From the NCBI GenBank assembly GCA_946699065.1, contig CAMPDV010000064.1, forward strand, positions 372,001-436,000: DNA of 64,000 nt, written 5' to 3'. Each line of letters starts with the position of its first letter. The first letter of the stretch is position 1. The notes beneath the pieces are model-generated. The model worked only from the letters and a program-made list of their open reading frames with translations, made no database searches and was not told where the DNA came from. Of the stretch, positions 1-12,060 are shown piece after piece. Origin of the DNA: Loxodes magnus. Its lineage: Eukaryota > Ciliophora > Karyorelictea > Loxodida > Loxodidae. Both the position numbers and the translations under genes were made by a program.

Positions 1-2
1 AT

Positions 3-317
3 ACTGTTTTTGGAATAAATTCGAACCCATTAGTAATAATAGGAGGTTGGAATAAGGAATACGACTAAAAAAATAATATTTTCATTCTAAATAAAAATTA
101 ATAATGAGATAGACTTCCTCTAGAAAACAATGCAAATATGGAAAATCCTTGCCTACGAATAAATAATTCAGTTTATGTAATGACAGAGTCTGGTAATGTT
201 AAATCCTATAAAAGAATAGTTACTAAAAAAAAGAGTTACAATGAGGAATATTAAGTAAAATTCACAAATAATCATTAAATTAGAATAATTTAGGTGTATC
301 TAGGCCAAATGTAGTGA
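3..317 (+). CDS. Kelch-repeat protein, subfamily A, 3' end only
   Basis: The C-terminal ~104 residues of a kelch protein whose start lies left of the window. The frame opens TVFGINSNPLVIIGGWNKEYD, the same block as in the full genes at 3621-4625 and 12061-13071, and holds one kelch Gly-Gly (IIGGW). The tail ends RIIQVYLGQMQ then TGA, in register with the stops of the paralogues. A TGA inside the frame falls where kelch blades carry Trp (NQQ-W-DRLPL), so it is read as Trp. Several TAA/TAG are read as Gln. Kelch blades form beta-propellers that bind protein partners; no partner can be named. Confident as a partial gene. Confidence 0.85.
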
Positions 318-1690
318 TAAAAGGGAAAAAACATTATTACTAAACTATAAAATTTAAATAATTATTAATATTCTTAGTAATGGGTATTTAATATTTCTTT
401 TAAATGAGAAGATAAAGAAAAATACCTTAATTTAGATAGATGAAGGTATTATTATTTATATTAAAACAGAAAAGATCTAGGATTTTTATTAAGCTATATT
501 CATAGTTAATTATTAAATTATTTACTTGAATATGGTTCATATTAAATAAATATCTATGCAGCACTGAGTATTATATAACTACTAATTTACTTGATAATAA
601 ATTCTGAATCCATTAATTTTTTGACTTTAAAATTTATTTAAAAATAATTTAATTAATAAGAAAATTAAATTTCAAATATCAATATTGACTATTAAAAGTG
701 AAAATTTTATTTTTTAATTATTAAGATTAAAAAAAAATTTAAAACAAAATTTGATAAAAATCAAATCTTTAAAAATTATTGATAGTTATTTTTTATAATT
801 TTTTTATTATAAACTTTAAATAAAATTTCATAAAAATACATAATCATTTTTTAATCTACACATTTTAATTAGAAGAAAGTAATTTTTGTTATTTTTGAAA
901 AAGATTTATATTAAGTAGATTAGAAAACAAATTTTTTATATAAACCTGTTTTTTAAATATATTGTTATCCTATAATTATAATCTAAATTTTTTTTGTTTT
1001 TTACAATTATTTTAAAATTTCACATAATAAAATCAAAATTAAAGTAGTAGATTTGCAATAATTTTAGTTAGATAAACTAAAATAAAATAAAAAAAAATTA
1101 ATTTTTATTCATCGGATATTATGTTTTCGGTTATGAGATTCTTAAAGAATAAGTTGAATATCCGATAATTACAATAATTAATTAAAGAGAAATAAAAAAA
1201 AATTATTTTAGGATTTTTTTTATTTTCCTCTAAAATTAAATTTTTTTAATTTAATTATCCTATTTTTATTCTTTTTTCCTTTAAATATTTATAATTTTAT
1301 ATCTTAGCTAAACTATTTTCACTTCATCATAAAATATGCCGCTTTTGATTTATATTTTCCCCAAAAATTGTATAAAATTATAAATTTATCTTTTAATTTA
1401 TTCAGATAAAATATAAACAAAAATAAAATAAAATTATTTTTATTTTATTATTAATTTACTTTTTAAGATAAAATAAAAATGCTTCCAATAAAACAAGAAT
1501 CAATATTTATGAAGACATTTTTCTTTATATTTTTAACAAGTAAAATAAATTAAAAAATAAATGTACTTTATAAATATTATAAATTACATTTTTTTATATA
1601 CTTAAAAATTTGTTTAGTTCACTATTTTTTATTTATAAGTTTAATTTATCTTATTAGTATTGAAGCATATCTCGAGACTTGATCAGGCAA
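318..1690. other. AT-rich gene-free stretch
   Basis: No supported gene. The DNA is extremely AT-rich with long A and T runs. One local structure is visible: a 10-bp inverted repeat ATCGGATATT (1111-1120) / AATATCCGAT (1157-1166) enclosing a smaller CTTAAAG-type palindrome. Its role is unknown. Confidence 0.5.
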
Positions 1691-2715
1691 CTAGATTTAA
1701 AAATAGAAGGAGAAAAAATTTGGAAGAGTATAAGAAAAAAAGCAAATGAAATCTTAAAATGAACAACATTAAGATAAAGGTCATATACATTCGAAAAAGC
1801 TATTAAAACGAAAGTAAAGAAAGACTACTAATGTAGAAATAAAACGTCTTTATCGCATTACTAATTATTTAAGAAGAGATAAAAGAAATAATGGAAAAAA
1901 TTTTGGAGAAAGAAAAGGGGAATAATAATTTTGGAAAACATATTGCACCTCTCAATGAAATATGCTTAAGAAGAAGTTTAAACCTGATTTGGATCTTTAA
2001 CAATAGTGAAAATGGAGTGGAGAATAGAGCAGTCCCGATTACGTAAAAAAAATCGGCTGCTCTGAAATGTATTGAAATACCTAGAAAGAGGGTGAGCATT
2101 AATAATAGATAAAATTGTTTAGAGGTCTTCTTGGATTTTCACCAATTTCCCTCTTTCCAACCAGAATAGTCTGGTGAATAAAAAGAAAAGTTTATTGCTT
2201 CATTTCTATTTTTTCTTGTCTTAAATCTTGTATTTCTCTCTCTCTCCATCTTTCATCCATCTACCTTGCTACTATTCTTTTGGCGCTTGTCTCTTTAATT
2301 TGATAAATAGATTCTCTCTCAGTAATATGAATTCTTTCCGTCAGTCTCTTAACTCTCTAATTAAATTCATTCTTGAATACATCGAAATTTCTACACTTAT
2401 TTTATTAGCGTCCTTTTTTCTTGCAGTAATATCACTTTCTACTCTTCATTGTATTCTGATAAATTTTCGGTCTTTTTTCAATTTCCATTTGACAACCTTG
2501 CTAAGTGTTTTAAACTTATTCTTAAATTTGATTTTGCCCCAATATCGCAATTTGTTCTGGCTATTATGCACGTTCTGTTTATTTAATTAATTATGATTAT
2601 GAGTCTAATTTCATTTACTATATTTACTAAGAGCAGTCAGTTTGAATATTTCAATAGGTGTCCATTTAATTAATCTATCTTCTACGTTTTCACGATTCTC
2701 TATCAATATTTGATT

Positions 2716-2731
2716 TTACTCCTTAAGCTTT
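2716..2731 (+). repeat. Direct repeat, left copy
   Basis: TTACTCCTTAAGCTTT, identical to 3043-3058. The two copies flank the GC-rich island and look like a target-site duplication. Confidence 0.6.
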
Positions 2732-3058
2732 AATTAATTTCAACTAAAAAAGTTTTTGGACCGGAAACTCCTTTCCGATTTCACGACCCGATGTTCTCTT
2801 TTTATGGAATAACGGGGATATCCTGTTGTGCTCCAAGCATAACTGCTAGGGAGCTCCATCGCTATTAGCAGCCAGGCTTCAATCTCCTACTAAGAGCGGA
2901 TAATCTCAAAGACAGTGCTCCCTTCAGAAAATGACTCTGACCAGGGACTTTCTCAGCGACAGAAAAGGAACTTGTTCCTAGCCATAAAACCAGAAAGTTT
3001 TGTTATGAAGGTCATTCTCAGCTCCCATCATCTTTTCAATTATTACTCCTTAAGCTTT
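2732..3058. mobile_element. GC-rich island bounded by 16-bp direct repeats, SINE-like insertion candidate
   Basis: A block of ~311 bp, close to 48% GC by eye against roughly 25% around it, is followed by TTACTCCTTAAGCTTT at 3043-3058; the same 16 bp stand just before it at 2716-2731. Such a repeat is what target-site duplication by LINE-type machinery leaves. Inside are several strong hairpins (CGGAAA-CTCC-TTTCCG; CTGCTA...TAGCAG; AGGAA-CTTG-TTCCT), as expected of an element derived from a structured RNA. No clean Pol III A/B boxes were found. It could also be an RNA gene with chance repeats. Confidence 0.45.
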
Positions 3059-3620
3059 TTAACCTCATTAAGCAAAATTTTCACTAATTCTGTAAGTTAT
3101 TCAATGCTATTTCGATCCTCACTAAAATTAATTTCTGAAAGATCTTAGTCAACTGGAGTTTCTTATTACTTTGGAGGTGTAAACATTCTCTTCCTGGTTT
3201 TTGATTGTTTCTACTTTTTCTCTTCAGATTCTTATTAATTTTTACCTTTCTAATTTTATTTGGTAAAAAAGCCGGGTTTCATTTTTTTCTAGATAGGGCG
3301 AGCATTATTAAAAAATTTAGCTTATTTTATATAAAATACATCTACTTTACTATATTACAATTATGCAAAATCTTTTACAACAAATATTAGAATTTTTTAT
3401 TAAAACAAAATATTTCATTCTTTCTTATCTTTTCATTTTATGCTAATTCTTTAAAAAATTCCATCAAAACACAATAATATCAAAAGAAAAAAAATCTTAT
3501 TTAAATTAAAATTATTAAACTAAAAAATCTAAATAAAGTAAAATATTTTCTTAGAAATAAAAATTATTTAGCTATAAATATTATATTTTCTGTTATTTTC
3601 TTTTATCTAATAATTTAAAA

Positions 3621-4625
3621 ATGAGGAAAAAATCAGTCGATAGTTATAAAGAAGGATTATCTATTCCTATTTTATTTTTAAGAAAAATAGGAAAATAAAA
3701 AAAAGGCAATCACTTATTAGCTCTTTATTCTAGGATTCCTTTACTGGTTTCTAAATATGAAATGTTTGCTAATTTTGAAAATTACTAACCTTTTGTATAT
3801 CACTTAAGAAATGAAAGTTACTATATTTATGTTTACTGAATTCTTAGAAATTAGACTTAAGAAATAAAGTTAGATACTTTTATTCCAAATTAACATGCTT
3901 CTGTCAAGATAAATAATTTTATTTTTGTTCTTGGAGGATAAGCCAGTGGAAAAACATTATCTTCAGCCTTTAAAATTAATTATAAAAACTGAAAAACTAC
4001 TTAAATACCAAATTTACTTATTCCTACTTATTTTTAAGCTGCATTATATTTTAAGCAAGAAATTTGGGTGATAGGAGGATATTAAAAAAGTGACTAAATT
4101 AAAAGTGTATAAAGCTTTAATTTTAGAGACAATACATGAAAGAAAAAGGCAGATATAAATATCTAAAGAGCAGGACATAATGCTGCTATTTATTAAAATA
4201 AATTAATGATATTCGGAGGATTTAACTAAAACTATCTTAAAAGCATAGAAATTTATGACGAAGAAAGAGATTAGTGAAGTATCAGTGATTTAAGCTTGCC
4301 AGTTCCTAATGTTATGTTTGGAATAAATTCAGATCCATTAGTAATAATAGGAGGTTGGACTTAAGAATATGATTAAAAAAATAACATTTTTATAATTAAT
4401 AAAAATTAAGAGTGAGATAAACTTCCTCTGGAAAACTACGTTAATATAAGAAGTCCTTGCTTATGATTTAAAAACTCAGTTTACGTAATGACATATTCTA
4501 ATAATATTAAGTCTATTAAAAGAACAATTAAAAAAAAAGAGAGTTATAATGAGGAATATGAAGTATAATTTGAAGCAAATTATAAAGTAAGAATAATTTA
4601 GGTGAAGATAGAAAAAGAACAATGA
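3621..4625 (+). CDS. Kelch-repeat protein, subfamily A
   Basis: Codes for 334 aa in one uninterrupted frame when TAA/TAG are Gln and TGA is Trp. The N-terminus carries a block shared by all subfamily A members (PILFLRKIGK, then LLALYSRIPLLVSKYE), followed by kelch blades with FVLGG, WVIGGY, MIFGGF and IIGGW signatures. Blade Trp residues are written TGA: NYKN-W-KTT, DNT-W-KKK, RDQ-W-SIS, NQE-W-DKL, at the spacing typical of kelch repeats. ATG 3621 is chosen because the N-terminal block starts ~14 residues later, as in the paralogues. The product is probably a cytosolic beta-propeller adaptor. Closest relatives here are 12061-13071 and the fragment at 3-317. No intron seen. Confidence 0.9.
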
Positions 4626-5425
4626 TAAAAAGAAGAAAACAATATTTTTTTAAATAATTTAAATTTATATATTTTTTAATTATATTGCTTATTACATCAA
4701 TTGTTTATAAAGAAAAGATAAAAAATAAATATATAAATTAGTAAAAGATATAATGATACTATTAATTTTTATTAATATATTTTAATATTAAGTATTATAC
4801 TTTATTTCTTTATAATAATTTATTCTTATATAGCTTTGAAAAATAAAGTGCTATCAATTCTCATAAAAATAAATTATTAATTTTTTGTTTGTTTTTAATT
4901 TAAATTTGTTAAAAGGATAATTAAAATTTCTTATTTAATAAAAATATAATTTAAAAATATCTAATTTATCTTTAATTTTTAGCTATTAAATAAAGAGATA
5001 TATAATTAAAAAGCAGCTTAAAAATATTATTTTTAAATAATTTTTCTTTATTTTTATTTTTTATTTTCTGAATTTAAAAACTTATTAGCTAAATAATTTT
5101 TTTCTTAATAAATAAAAAATATATTAGTAAATTATAAGCATTTTTTTATAAATATTTGTCTTTAGTATAAGAAGTTCCTTAAAAAAATAAACTTTTAAAC
5201 AAAAATTTATACTAATCAATATTTGAATTATTAAATTATATAAAACTTTAAATTATTTTATTTAAATTTAAGATAAAAATATTATATTATGTGAGATGAT
5301 TGAATTATTTTTATGAGTAAATTCCATCTTCTAGATTTTTTATATCTTTTCTACCTATAGATGGATTTTTAATTTAATGATTTCCAATATTGTAGATAAG
5401 GACTTAAGTTGTTTTAGAAATTGAT
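4626..5425. other. Gene-free AT-rich spacer
   Basis: No reading frame or RNA gene could be supported. Very AT-rich. Confidence 0.5.
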
Positions 5426-6037
5426 TCATACATTTTGGCTCATGATTTTGTATAATTTCTTAATAGTATTAAAAAAGATTCTCTAAATTCTAGTTTATTC
5501 ACTTCTTCTTTAAGTTTCTTGCTCTTGATAATATGCTTTTCTTTTAGTATCTTGATTTAACAATATATCTTCTACTGCTGTTAGAAAGTTTTAAACTGAC
5601 AAAAGAAGAGCTTTAGATTGGCTCAATGGTAACATTTCTATTGAAGGCGAGTTATTCTTGCTGACGACGACTTCAAGTTTCATTGGATGTCCTATATTAT
5701 AGCAATAGAAGCATCTTGCTTTGTAGTTCTTTGAATCATTACCTATTTTTCAACATTTTATATTTTTTTCCGATTCCGGGAAATCTCTGAATTTTGCTAT
5801 TCTATTATCATATGACCTTTGTGAAGAGAAAGAAGATATTCCGAATTATTTCGCTATTAATTTCTTTTATTTTAACTCTAATTTTTCCAATTCTAAGTTA
5901 AACTGAGATTTTGAGGTCTTGATACTCATTTCTACTTTAACTATTGGTTTTCCTTTTATAGTTACGTATGGTATAAGTTAGAGAATTGATTCGTTAATTT
6001 AAGTTTAAAATTCTGTTAAAATTTTCTATTTTCTGCT
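5426..6037 (-). CDS. Hypothetical protein with a zinc-knuckle-like Cys-His motif
   Basis: A minus-strand frame bounded by TGA on both sides. The first obvious ATG is at 5927-5929 (167 aa), but the frame stays open to 6037. The middle contains KARCFYCYNIGHP, a CxxCxxxxH arrangement like the start of a CCHC zinc knuckle, without a clear fourth ligand. The C-terminal half is charged and helical. One internal TGA (IKC-W-KIG) would be Trp. Function unknown; it might be a host nucleic-acid-binding protein or a remnant of an element protein. The start is not settled. Confidence 0.4.
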
Positions 6038-7208
6038 TCAAGGGAGCTAATTAAAATGAGAGAGCTTTATTAATCAAAATCCTACTAGTTCCTAGTAATT
6101 ATCTACTATGATCCTTTTTAAATATCTATAATTAAAGAATTTTTATTATAGCTAAAAAACTACCATTCCAATAATAGAAATTCTGTAATTAATTTATAAT
6201 TTTTAAATATTAAATGATTAAATTTTATTTATTACCTCTTTATTTTCTTTATATTTATGATACTTAAAAAATAAATAGTTTAAGTTATTATAAGAGTGAT
6301 TGTTGAATCTCCTTCAAATAAAAACATTTAATTTACTTTTTTAAAGCATTAATGCTAGTTTTTTTATATTTTGATTATAAATTTTTAAATATTTACTAAT
6401 TAAATTATCTATCCATTATGAAATTATTTTTGGTAATTAAATTTCTTAAGTATTAATATAGTATTAAACTTAAGATTTATTTTTAATTAGTTTATAGTAT
6501 TCAAAATATTAGTATATTAGAAATGTATATAAATAAGAGTTAATTTAATTAAAACTACTATGGGTTAATTAATTTATTATAATTCTTCTTTCTTTAATTA
6601 TAAATTGCTTGAGTATATAACTATGAAAATAGAATCTATTATATTATTACCTTTAATAATAAATAAACAGATAAAATTATTTGGAATTATTGAAAATTAA
6701 TATGAAGAAAATAAGATAAATAAAAGCAATAACTATATCTTTTAAATATTTTAGTATAGATGAAAAGATAATTATAACTAACTACTTAATTTAAGCTATT
6801 TTATATGCATTTAGTTTAGTATAAAACACAAATAATTAGCAAACAAATTTAGTTTTAAATAATTTAATTATAAAGCTATATTAATTTTTAAATTTAATTA
6901 AATAAAAATTAATGAAATATATTAATGAAAAAGTTACTTACTAACTTTTTCATTAATATTTATTTAGCTTTTATAATATATATCTATTAATTGCTTTTTA
7001 TATTTAATATACTTTTTATTAATTTTTTAATATTAAATATATTAATTTTTATGTTTATACTTTATTATTTTTAGTGGCCTAAAAATAATTATTGTTTATA
7101 TGAATTTTAGAAAGAGAAAATTTAAGAAAATGGAAATGGAATAGCCATTTAATAATATCTTTTATTAGTATATAAGTTTTTAAAGTTAATTTTATCATTC
7201 ATTTCCTC
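6038..7208. other. Gene-free AT-rich spacer
   Basis: No gene supported. Contains the strong hairpin at 6919-6959. Confidence 0.5.
6919..6959. repeat. Perfect 18-bp hairpin
   Basis: Left arm ATATTAATGAAAAAGTTA (6919-6936), 5-nt loop CTTAC, exact reverse complement at 6942-6959. It lies in an AT-rich spacer, 250 bp beyond the end of the minus-strand kelch gene. It could be a remnant of a small inverted-repeat element or a fold in the 3' flank. Confidence 0.6.
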
Positions 7209-8198
7209 TCAAATATTCTCGTTTAAAACTATCTCATAAACTATCACACCATATTTACTCTCAAAGGTATTCTCGTAAGTTTAATCGCTTTTTTACTAAT
7301 CAGATATTTTTATTTTCAAAAATCGTTTTTATTAATCGAAATTCATTATGTAAATACTCTTCTTATGGCGAAAAGCTGGACATAAAAGGCTAATCGAATT
7401 AAAAAAAGGAATTTTACTTCATTTCCCTTAGTTGCTAAGGATAAATATGTTATTCACATGATCATATTCCTAATTATGTCCTCCAATTATCATTAATGGA
7501 TCGGAGTAAACACCAAAAACAGTAGTAGGAACTGGTAAGGATAAATTACTGATATCCCATTTATCGTTTTCTTCATCATAAACTTCGAAACTTTTATAAT
7601 AGATTCCATTATTATATCCACCACTTATCATTAGTTTATTCTTATAAACAAATGCTTTAAGACCTGCCCTTGCTTAATTTATTGAAGCTATTTTTCTTCA
7701 TTTGTTTTCTTTTAAGTTATAGCATTAAGCATCTTATAGTCATTTTCCATTAAAATTTCCCCCTATTACATAAATTTCGCCTTTAAATTCAGTGGCTGCT
7801 CCATAAAAATTAGGAACAAGCAGATCAGGTAGCTAAGTGATTTTTTTATGATGGGCATTTATTTAATAAAAGTTAGGGCTAATAGATGAATTAATCTTAC
7901 CTCCCATTATAAAAATAAAGTTATCTAGCTTTAAGTTTGCAGTGGTATCGGGTATTTTAAAGTTAACTTTAAATTCTTAAAATTTGTCTTTAAGAATTCA
8001 ATAGATGATGATATAGTAGCTTTAAGGTTAAAGATGATATGCAAATTTGCTATTATTGCTATAGTTATTATAAATTTCGTATTTGGAAAGGAGAAAAGGA
8101 ATTTTAGAATAGAGCAGAGTTAATCTGTTACCTTTTTCTTGCTTTCCAAGAGATCTCAAAAATAGAATGGGAATAACTTATTCCTACTTTGACTTCAT
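7209..8198 (-). CDS. Kelch-repeat protein, subfamily A (divergent member)
   Basis: Codes for 329 aa. The N-terminus MKSKQEQVIPILFLRSLGKQ and the TLLYSKIPFLLSKYE block match the subfamily; blades follow with FIMGG, YVIGGN, MISGGY and IIGGH. Blade Trp residues are mostly TGA (NGK-W-LQD, ENK-W-RKI, QGK-W-SKI) with one TGG (DK-W-DIS), showing that the two codons are interchangeable here. The stop TGA at 7209-7211 aligns with the stops of the paralogues (tail VYEIVLNENI). It is more diverged from 3621-4625 than 12061-13071 is. A tRNA-Ser gene lies 200 bp upstream in the same orientation. Confidence 0.9.
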
Positions 8199-8393
8199 TT
8201 TATTAAATTTGAGAAACTAAGAAATAAAATATAAGAAAAGAGCAAAAATTAATAAATTACTATATTTAATAACTTTATCCAAAAGTAGCTAAATAACTTC
8301 AAATTTAATTACTTTAACTATATTCAAATTTATTATTTTTATTACTTAAACAAGTCAAAATTAGTTATATTATTAAATTTTAAAATAAGTAAT

Positions 8394-8397
8394 AAAA
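8394..8397 (-). terminator. Pol III T-run terminator of tRNA-Ser
   Basis: TTTT on the minus strand directly after the tRNA 3' end. Confidence 0.6.
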
Positions 8398-8398
8398 G

Positions 8399-8480
8399 CG
8401 ACACCTGTGAGGTTTGAACTCACGCGGGAAATTCCCAATGGCTTAGCAGGCCATCGCCTTAACCACTCGGCCAAAGTGTC
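8399..8480 (-). tRNA. tRNA-Ser (GCU anticodon)
   Basis: 82-nt tRNA with a 7-bp acceptor (GACACTT / AGGTGTC), D-arm TGGCCGAGTGGTTAAGG, anticodon loop CTGCTAA giving GCU, an extra arm typical of class II tRNAs, and T-arm GAGTTCAAACCTC. Discriminator G. No intron. A Pol III-type T run follows on the minus strand. Identical to the copy at 13818-13899. Confidence 0.95.
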
Positions 8481-8509
8481 TTATCCTATCTTTTCTGAAT
8501 ATATTTAAA

Positions 8510-9625
8510 TTAAATATTTTTAGCTTTATAGCATCATTAGATAGTTATGTTCTGTACCTATATTATAGTTTAATTACTTATAACCTTAAACTATTAATAA
8601 TCTAAATTTATACTTATAAGATTCTAAAAATTAGTTACAAATTTCCTTCTTATAATACAATAATTTAAGTGTAAGGTAAAATATTAATATAATGTTTATT
8701 AATCAAAGACATAAAAATGTAAATGTTTACTATTTAGTAAATAAGATTGTATTCCTTTAATTTCACTTTGGATATTCATGCTAATTAAAATTAGGAAATA
8801 TAAACATTTTCCTTTTACAAGTTCTTCACTCATTTATATTAGCACTAATATAATTTATTGGAAAAATAACAAATTATTCAGGGATGCTACACAAAGGCTT
8901 TTACAGCTTTCAAAATAGGAACAAGTGGATCCCTAGAAACTTGAGGATAAATAAAATCCAGCAGGAAGTTAACATATTTGATAGCGATTCAATATCCAAA
9001 AAAAATCCTATAAAAATAAAAAATATCTTGAAGCAAGAAATCATGGAGTAAACCACTGAGAAGCAGATAGGTATAGATTAATTATTTAATGCAGTTTTAA
9101 ATCTCAAGGAAAAGATCAAGAAATGATTAAAAGATAATTATAAAATTCTTATAGTTTTAGATTTTAACTTATAGAAAATTCTTAGGAAATCAAAAATTAA
9201 AAAAAGAATTATTTATCTAACTTTAGTAATATAATTATGCAATTAATATTTAATTTTACCCCAAATAATTATAAATAAATTCCCTTAATAATTTACATCT
9301 TTAAACTAGCTTAAGAATAGCAATCATATTCATTAACCAAGCTTTTTATTTGTTTGCCTTACTGTATATTTTTAATAAAAAATTCTAAAAATAAAAATTT
9401 TATTGATTAACTTAAATAAGTTTATTTAACTTTTTAAAATTTAAACTTTTTTTTTCAATAAATCATCATCAAAAACAAAACAATTAATATATAAAAATTA
9501 AACTTATTTTATTTAAATTTAAACATTTATATGATAAAATAATTATAAAAAATGGAATAATATGTTCACCACTCAAAGATCTAAATTTTGAAACTTTAGA
9601 AAAAAGTGCCAAAAGAAATGAAGAA
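8510..9625. other. Gene-free AT-rich spacer
   Basis: No gene supported; only short frames with TGA at about the random rate. Confidence 0.45.
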
Positions 9626-10643
9626 ATGGCAAAAGAAAAAGATTAATCAAGTTCTGCATAAAAAGGTAAAATTATGACCGGACCTGATGAGATAAGAGAA
9701 TTTAAATGAAATTATCAGAAAATTCTCAAATAAACTAGACTGTTAATAACATTAATCTAAAAATATGAAGAATCAATTTTAAATTAAGTAGAAAAATCAG
9801 AGAATTATTGAATGAAATTGAAATTAATATATGATTTATTAATACTACGGCGTCAAGTAATTTTAAATAATTAAGTAAAAAATTAATAATTTATGAGCAA
9901 TCACAATCAATAGTTAATTAATAATATAAATATTATAAAGAATACTAAAACAAATTAATTGATTAAGAAATGAAATATTAAGAAAAACTACATAAATCTA
10001 CAAAAAAGAAAAAATGGAATGCTTCTAAAAGGGTTTCTATACCACCTTTTCGAAGAAATAGAGGAAATCAGAAGCAAATCTCGGGCAATATTCTTACGCT
10101 TAATCTTAGCCCTTTTCTTAATAACTTAGCAACTTGGAATATAATAGAATCATGAAGAAAGGAAGCTAACTCAGAAAAGCACTCATGCGCTTACTCCAAT
10201 GACAGAGGAGAAGCCTTGAAAACAGGTGAAGTCTGCTTTGCACAAGAAGGTCTCAGATTTCAACCCTTCTGGCCAGATGAACATGGAAAAGCTCATTAAA
10301 GTTGTATTAAACAATCAAGGAAGAGGTCAAAAAGCTAAGGAAGGATAATGAGAAGCTAATGCAACAACTTAACCTGGCAGACGGAATAGAGTCAAGACTC
10401 ATGTCCTAGGAAAGAGAGCTAAGCGCCTTTTGAAACATATCACAAAGTTAGAATAGCTAATCCTAAAATTAACTTCAGAAACAGATTGAACTGGAAACAG
10501 ACCCGGAAAAATAGAAAAGAAATTGTAAACTTTTAAGAAAGATTAAATCAAAACTGGAGCTATACAAATAGAAATCGAAGCCTAAAAGAGTAAATCCAAC
10601 AAGGAAAATAACTAAAAATAAAAAAGAAACTTTTCTGATGTGA
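9626..10643 (+). CDS. Hypothetical coiled-coil protein, probable 16-nt intron at 10304-10319
   Basis: The first frame is open from at least 9540. It leads to MEKLIKV, then switches frame exactly where a 16-nt GT...AG segment (GTATTAAACAATCAAG) can be removed. The following frame is a charged coiled coil (EEVKKLRKDNEKLMQQLN) ending KKETFLM at TGA 10641-10643. If spliced, it would be 333 aa from ATG 9626. The first exon holds several TGA codons at near-random density, so its coding status is weak; the second exon is firmer. The start is a guess. Function unknown. Confidence 0.35.
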
Positions 10644-12060
10644 AATTGTAATAAATATTTAAAGGAAGTTTTATAAATTTATATAGAAGTAAAGAAACTA
10701 TTGTATAAAAGAGCAATAACAAAAAAAAGAAGAAACCAGAATGAAAAAAATATATTGTAACCCAAATGGTTCAATATACAAGATCAAGATGGAACCCAAT
10801 CAAGTAATAGGAAGGAAAACCTGGAGAAATCCGAATTTACAATCTCGCTAAAATTGAACGACCCAAATTTTTATATTTAATAGCAAGAAGCATGAATCGA
10901 GAGTGTTTCACGGAGTTGAAAATCCCTAAAACGGAAAACATCAAACTAATAGTATTATTACTTTGAAAAAAGAATAGAGGAATTGGAAAAAAAATTTAGA
11001 ATAAAATCCAGAAAAATAGATCAAAAAATTCTGATATTGCAAGACAAAAAATATATAATGCGACAATACTGATTTTGAAAAAAAACTTAAGATAAGAGAA
11101 TAGTCAAGTACATGAAAGATGTTAAAAAACTACGAATAACTGAAAATGGAGTATATAAATAGAAAATGTATGCAAGAAGAGTAGAAAATTATTAATGGCA
11201 ACTTATCAATTAAAAAATTAATGCATTCATGCAAGTAAACAAAATGACTGCAGGTATCTGGCTGAAAAACCAGGGAAAAAAAAAATTTTAGAATTTTAGA
11301 TATCATTATTATAATTGAAAGTTATAAAAAAGATTCTGATTGTTTAAATAAATTTTGCTTTCTGTACTATATTTTAATTAATTGAAAAGCAAATCAAATA
11401 TTTTAAAATAAAATCTGAAAATTGTTGAATCTTCTAAATTATATCAAAATCTGAATGATAAAATTAAAATTTTTTACTTAGTGAATCTTTTAAATAATAA
11501 CCTACAAATTTTCTTTCTAATAAAAAAATAATTGCTTTAAATAAAATAATCAGATTTTATCTACTTTAGGTACAGGAAAATATTTAATCTAAAAAAGAAT
11601 AATATTCAAATAGCCTAAAAATTTATTTTCTGTTATAAAAAATTTTAATTTTTTTCTATTTATTGAATAATTAAGATTTTTAATTTTAATGATGGCACCT
11701 ATATGGGAAATAGATGCTTTTGTAATTCATATAAATTTTTATATCAAAATAAAAAAATCAATAAGAATATATATCAAACATAAATAGTAGTCATAATAGT
11801 ACTCAAAGTTGTAAAAAGACTTAATATCTTAAACTAAATTAAATCCTAAGCTTAATTGTTGACTTTAAATATTATTTTTAACAACCAAAGATATTTCAAC
11901 TATTTATATAAAAAATTAATTTATATCCTTATACTTTTTACTAAACTAAGTTATTTATGCTTTATCTTTTCTTTTAAAAATAGAATTAGCTATACTATTA
12001 ATAAATACTTTTAATAATTATGTAAATTAAGTTATTCTTATAATTATTTTTTCCTTTTTA
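10644..12060. other. Spacer with weak coding-like stretch 10650-11330
   Basis: The plus-strand frame 10652-11330 is long but its TGA density is not below chance and other frames read equally well, so no gene is claimed. The rest is AT-rich. Confidence 0.4.

Larger units (their letters stand above)
2180..3200 (-). pseudogene. Decayed coding-like segment with a zinc-knuckle-like motif, possible retroelement fossil
   Basis: On the minus strand this stretch is purine-rich and reads like coding sequence: a coiled-coil part at the high-coordinate end, then a short basic Cys-containing block resembling a CCHC zinc knuckle of the kind seen in gag or LINE ORF1 proteins. It is interrupted by the insertion at 2732-3058. 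No reverse transcriptase, integrase or LTR could be recognised nearby, so the family is uncertain and it may instead be a decayed host gene. It looks broken. The flank 1690-2180 is coding-like on the plus strand but could not be assigned. Confidence 0.3.
8356..8509 (-). repeat. Inverted duplication arm carrying tRNA-Ser
   Basis: About 154 bp matching 13789-13942 in inverted orientation. The tRNA is identical, ~43 nt of 3' flank are identical and ~29 nt of 5' flank differ at only a few positions. Homology fades outside these limits, so the copy is limited to the tRNA and its flanks. Confidence 0.8.

Noticed and set aside
2228-2590. Hydrophobic plus-strand reading frame without any stop
   Set aside because: Shadow of purine-rich minus-strand coding-like sequence; composition is that of antisense.
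10652-11330. Long plus-strand frame with charged protein
   Set aside because: Its TGA density is about what chance gives and the two other frames look as good; no gene claimed.
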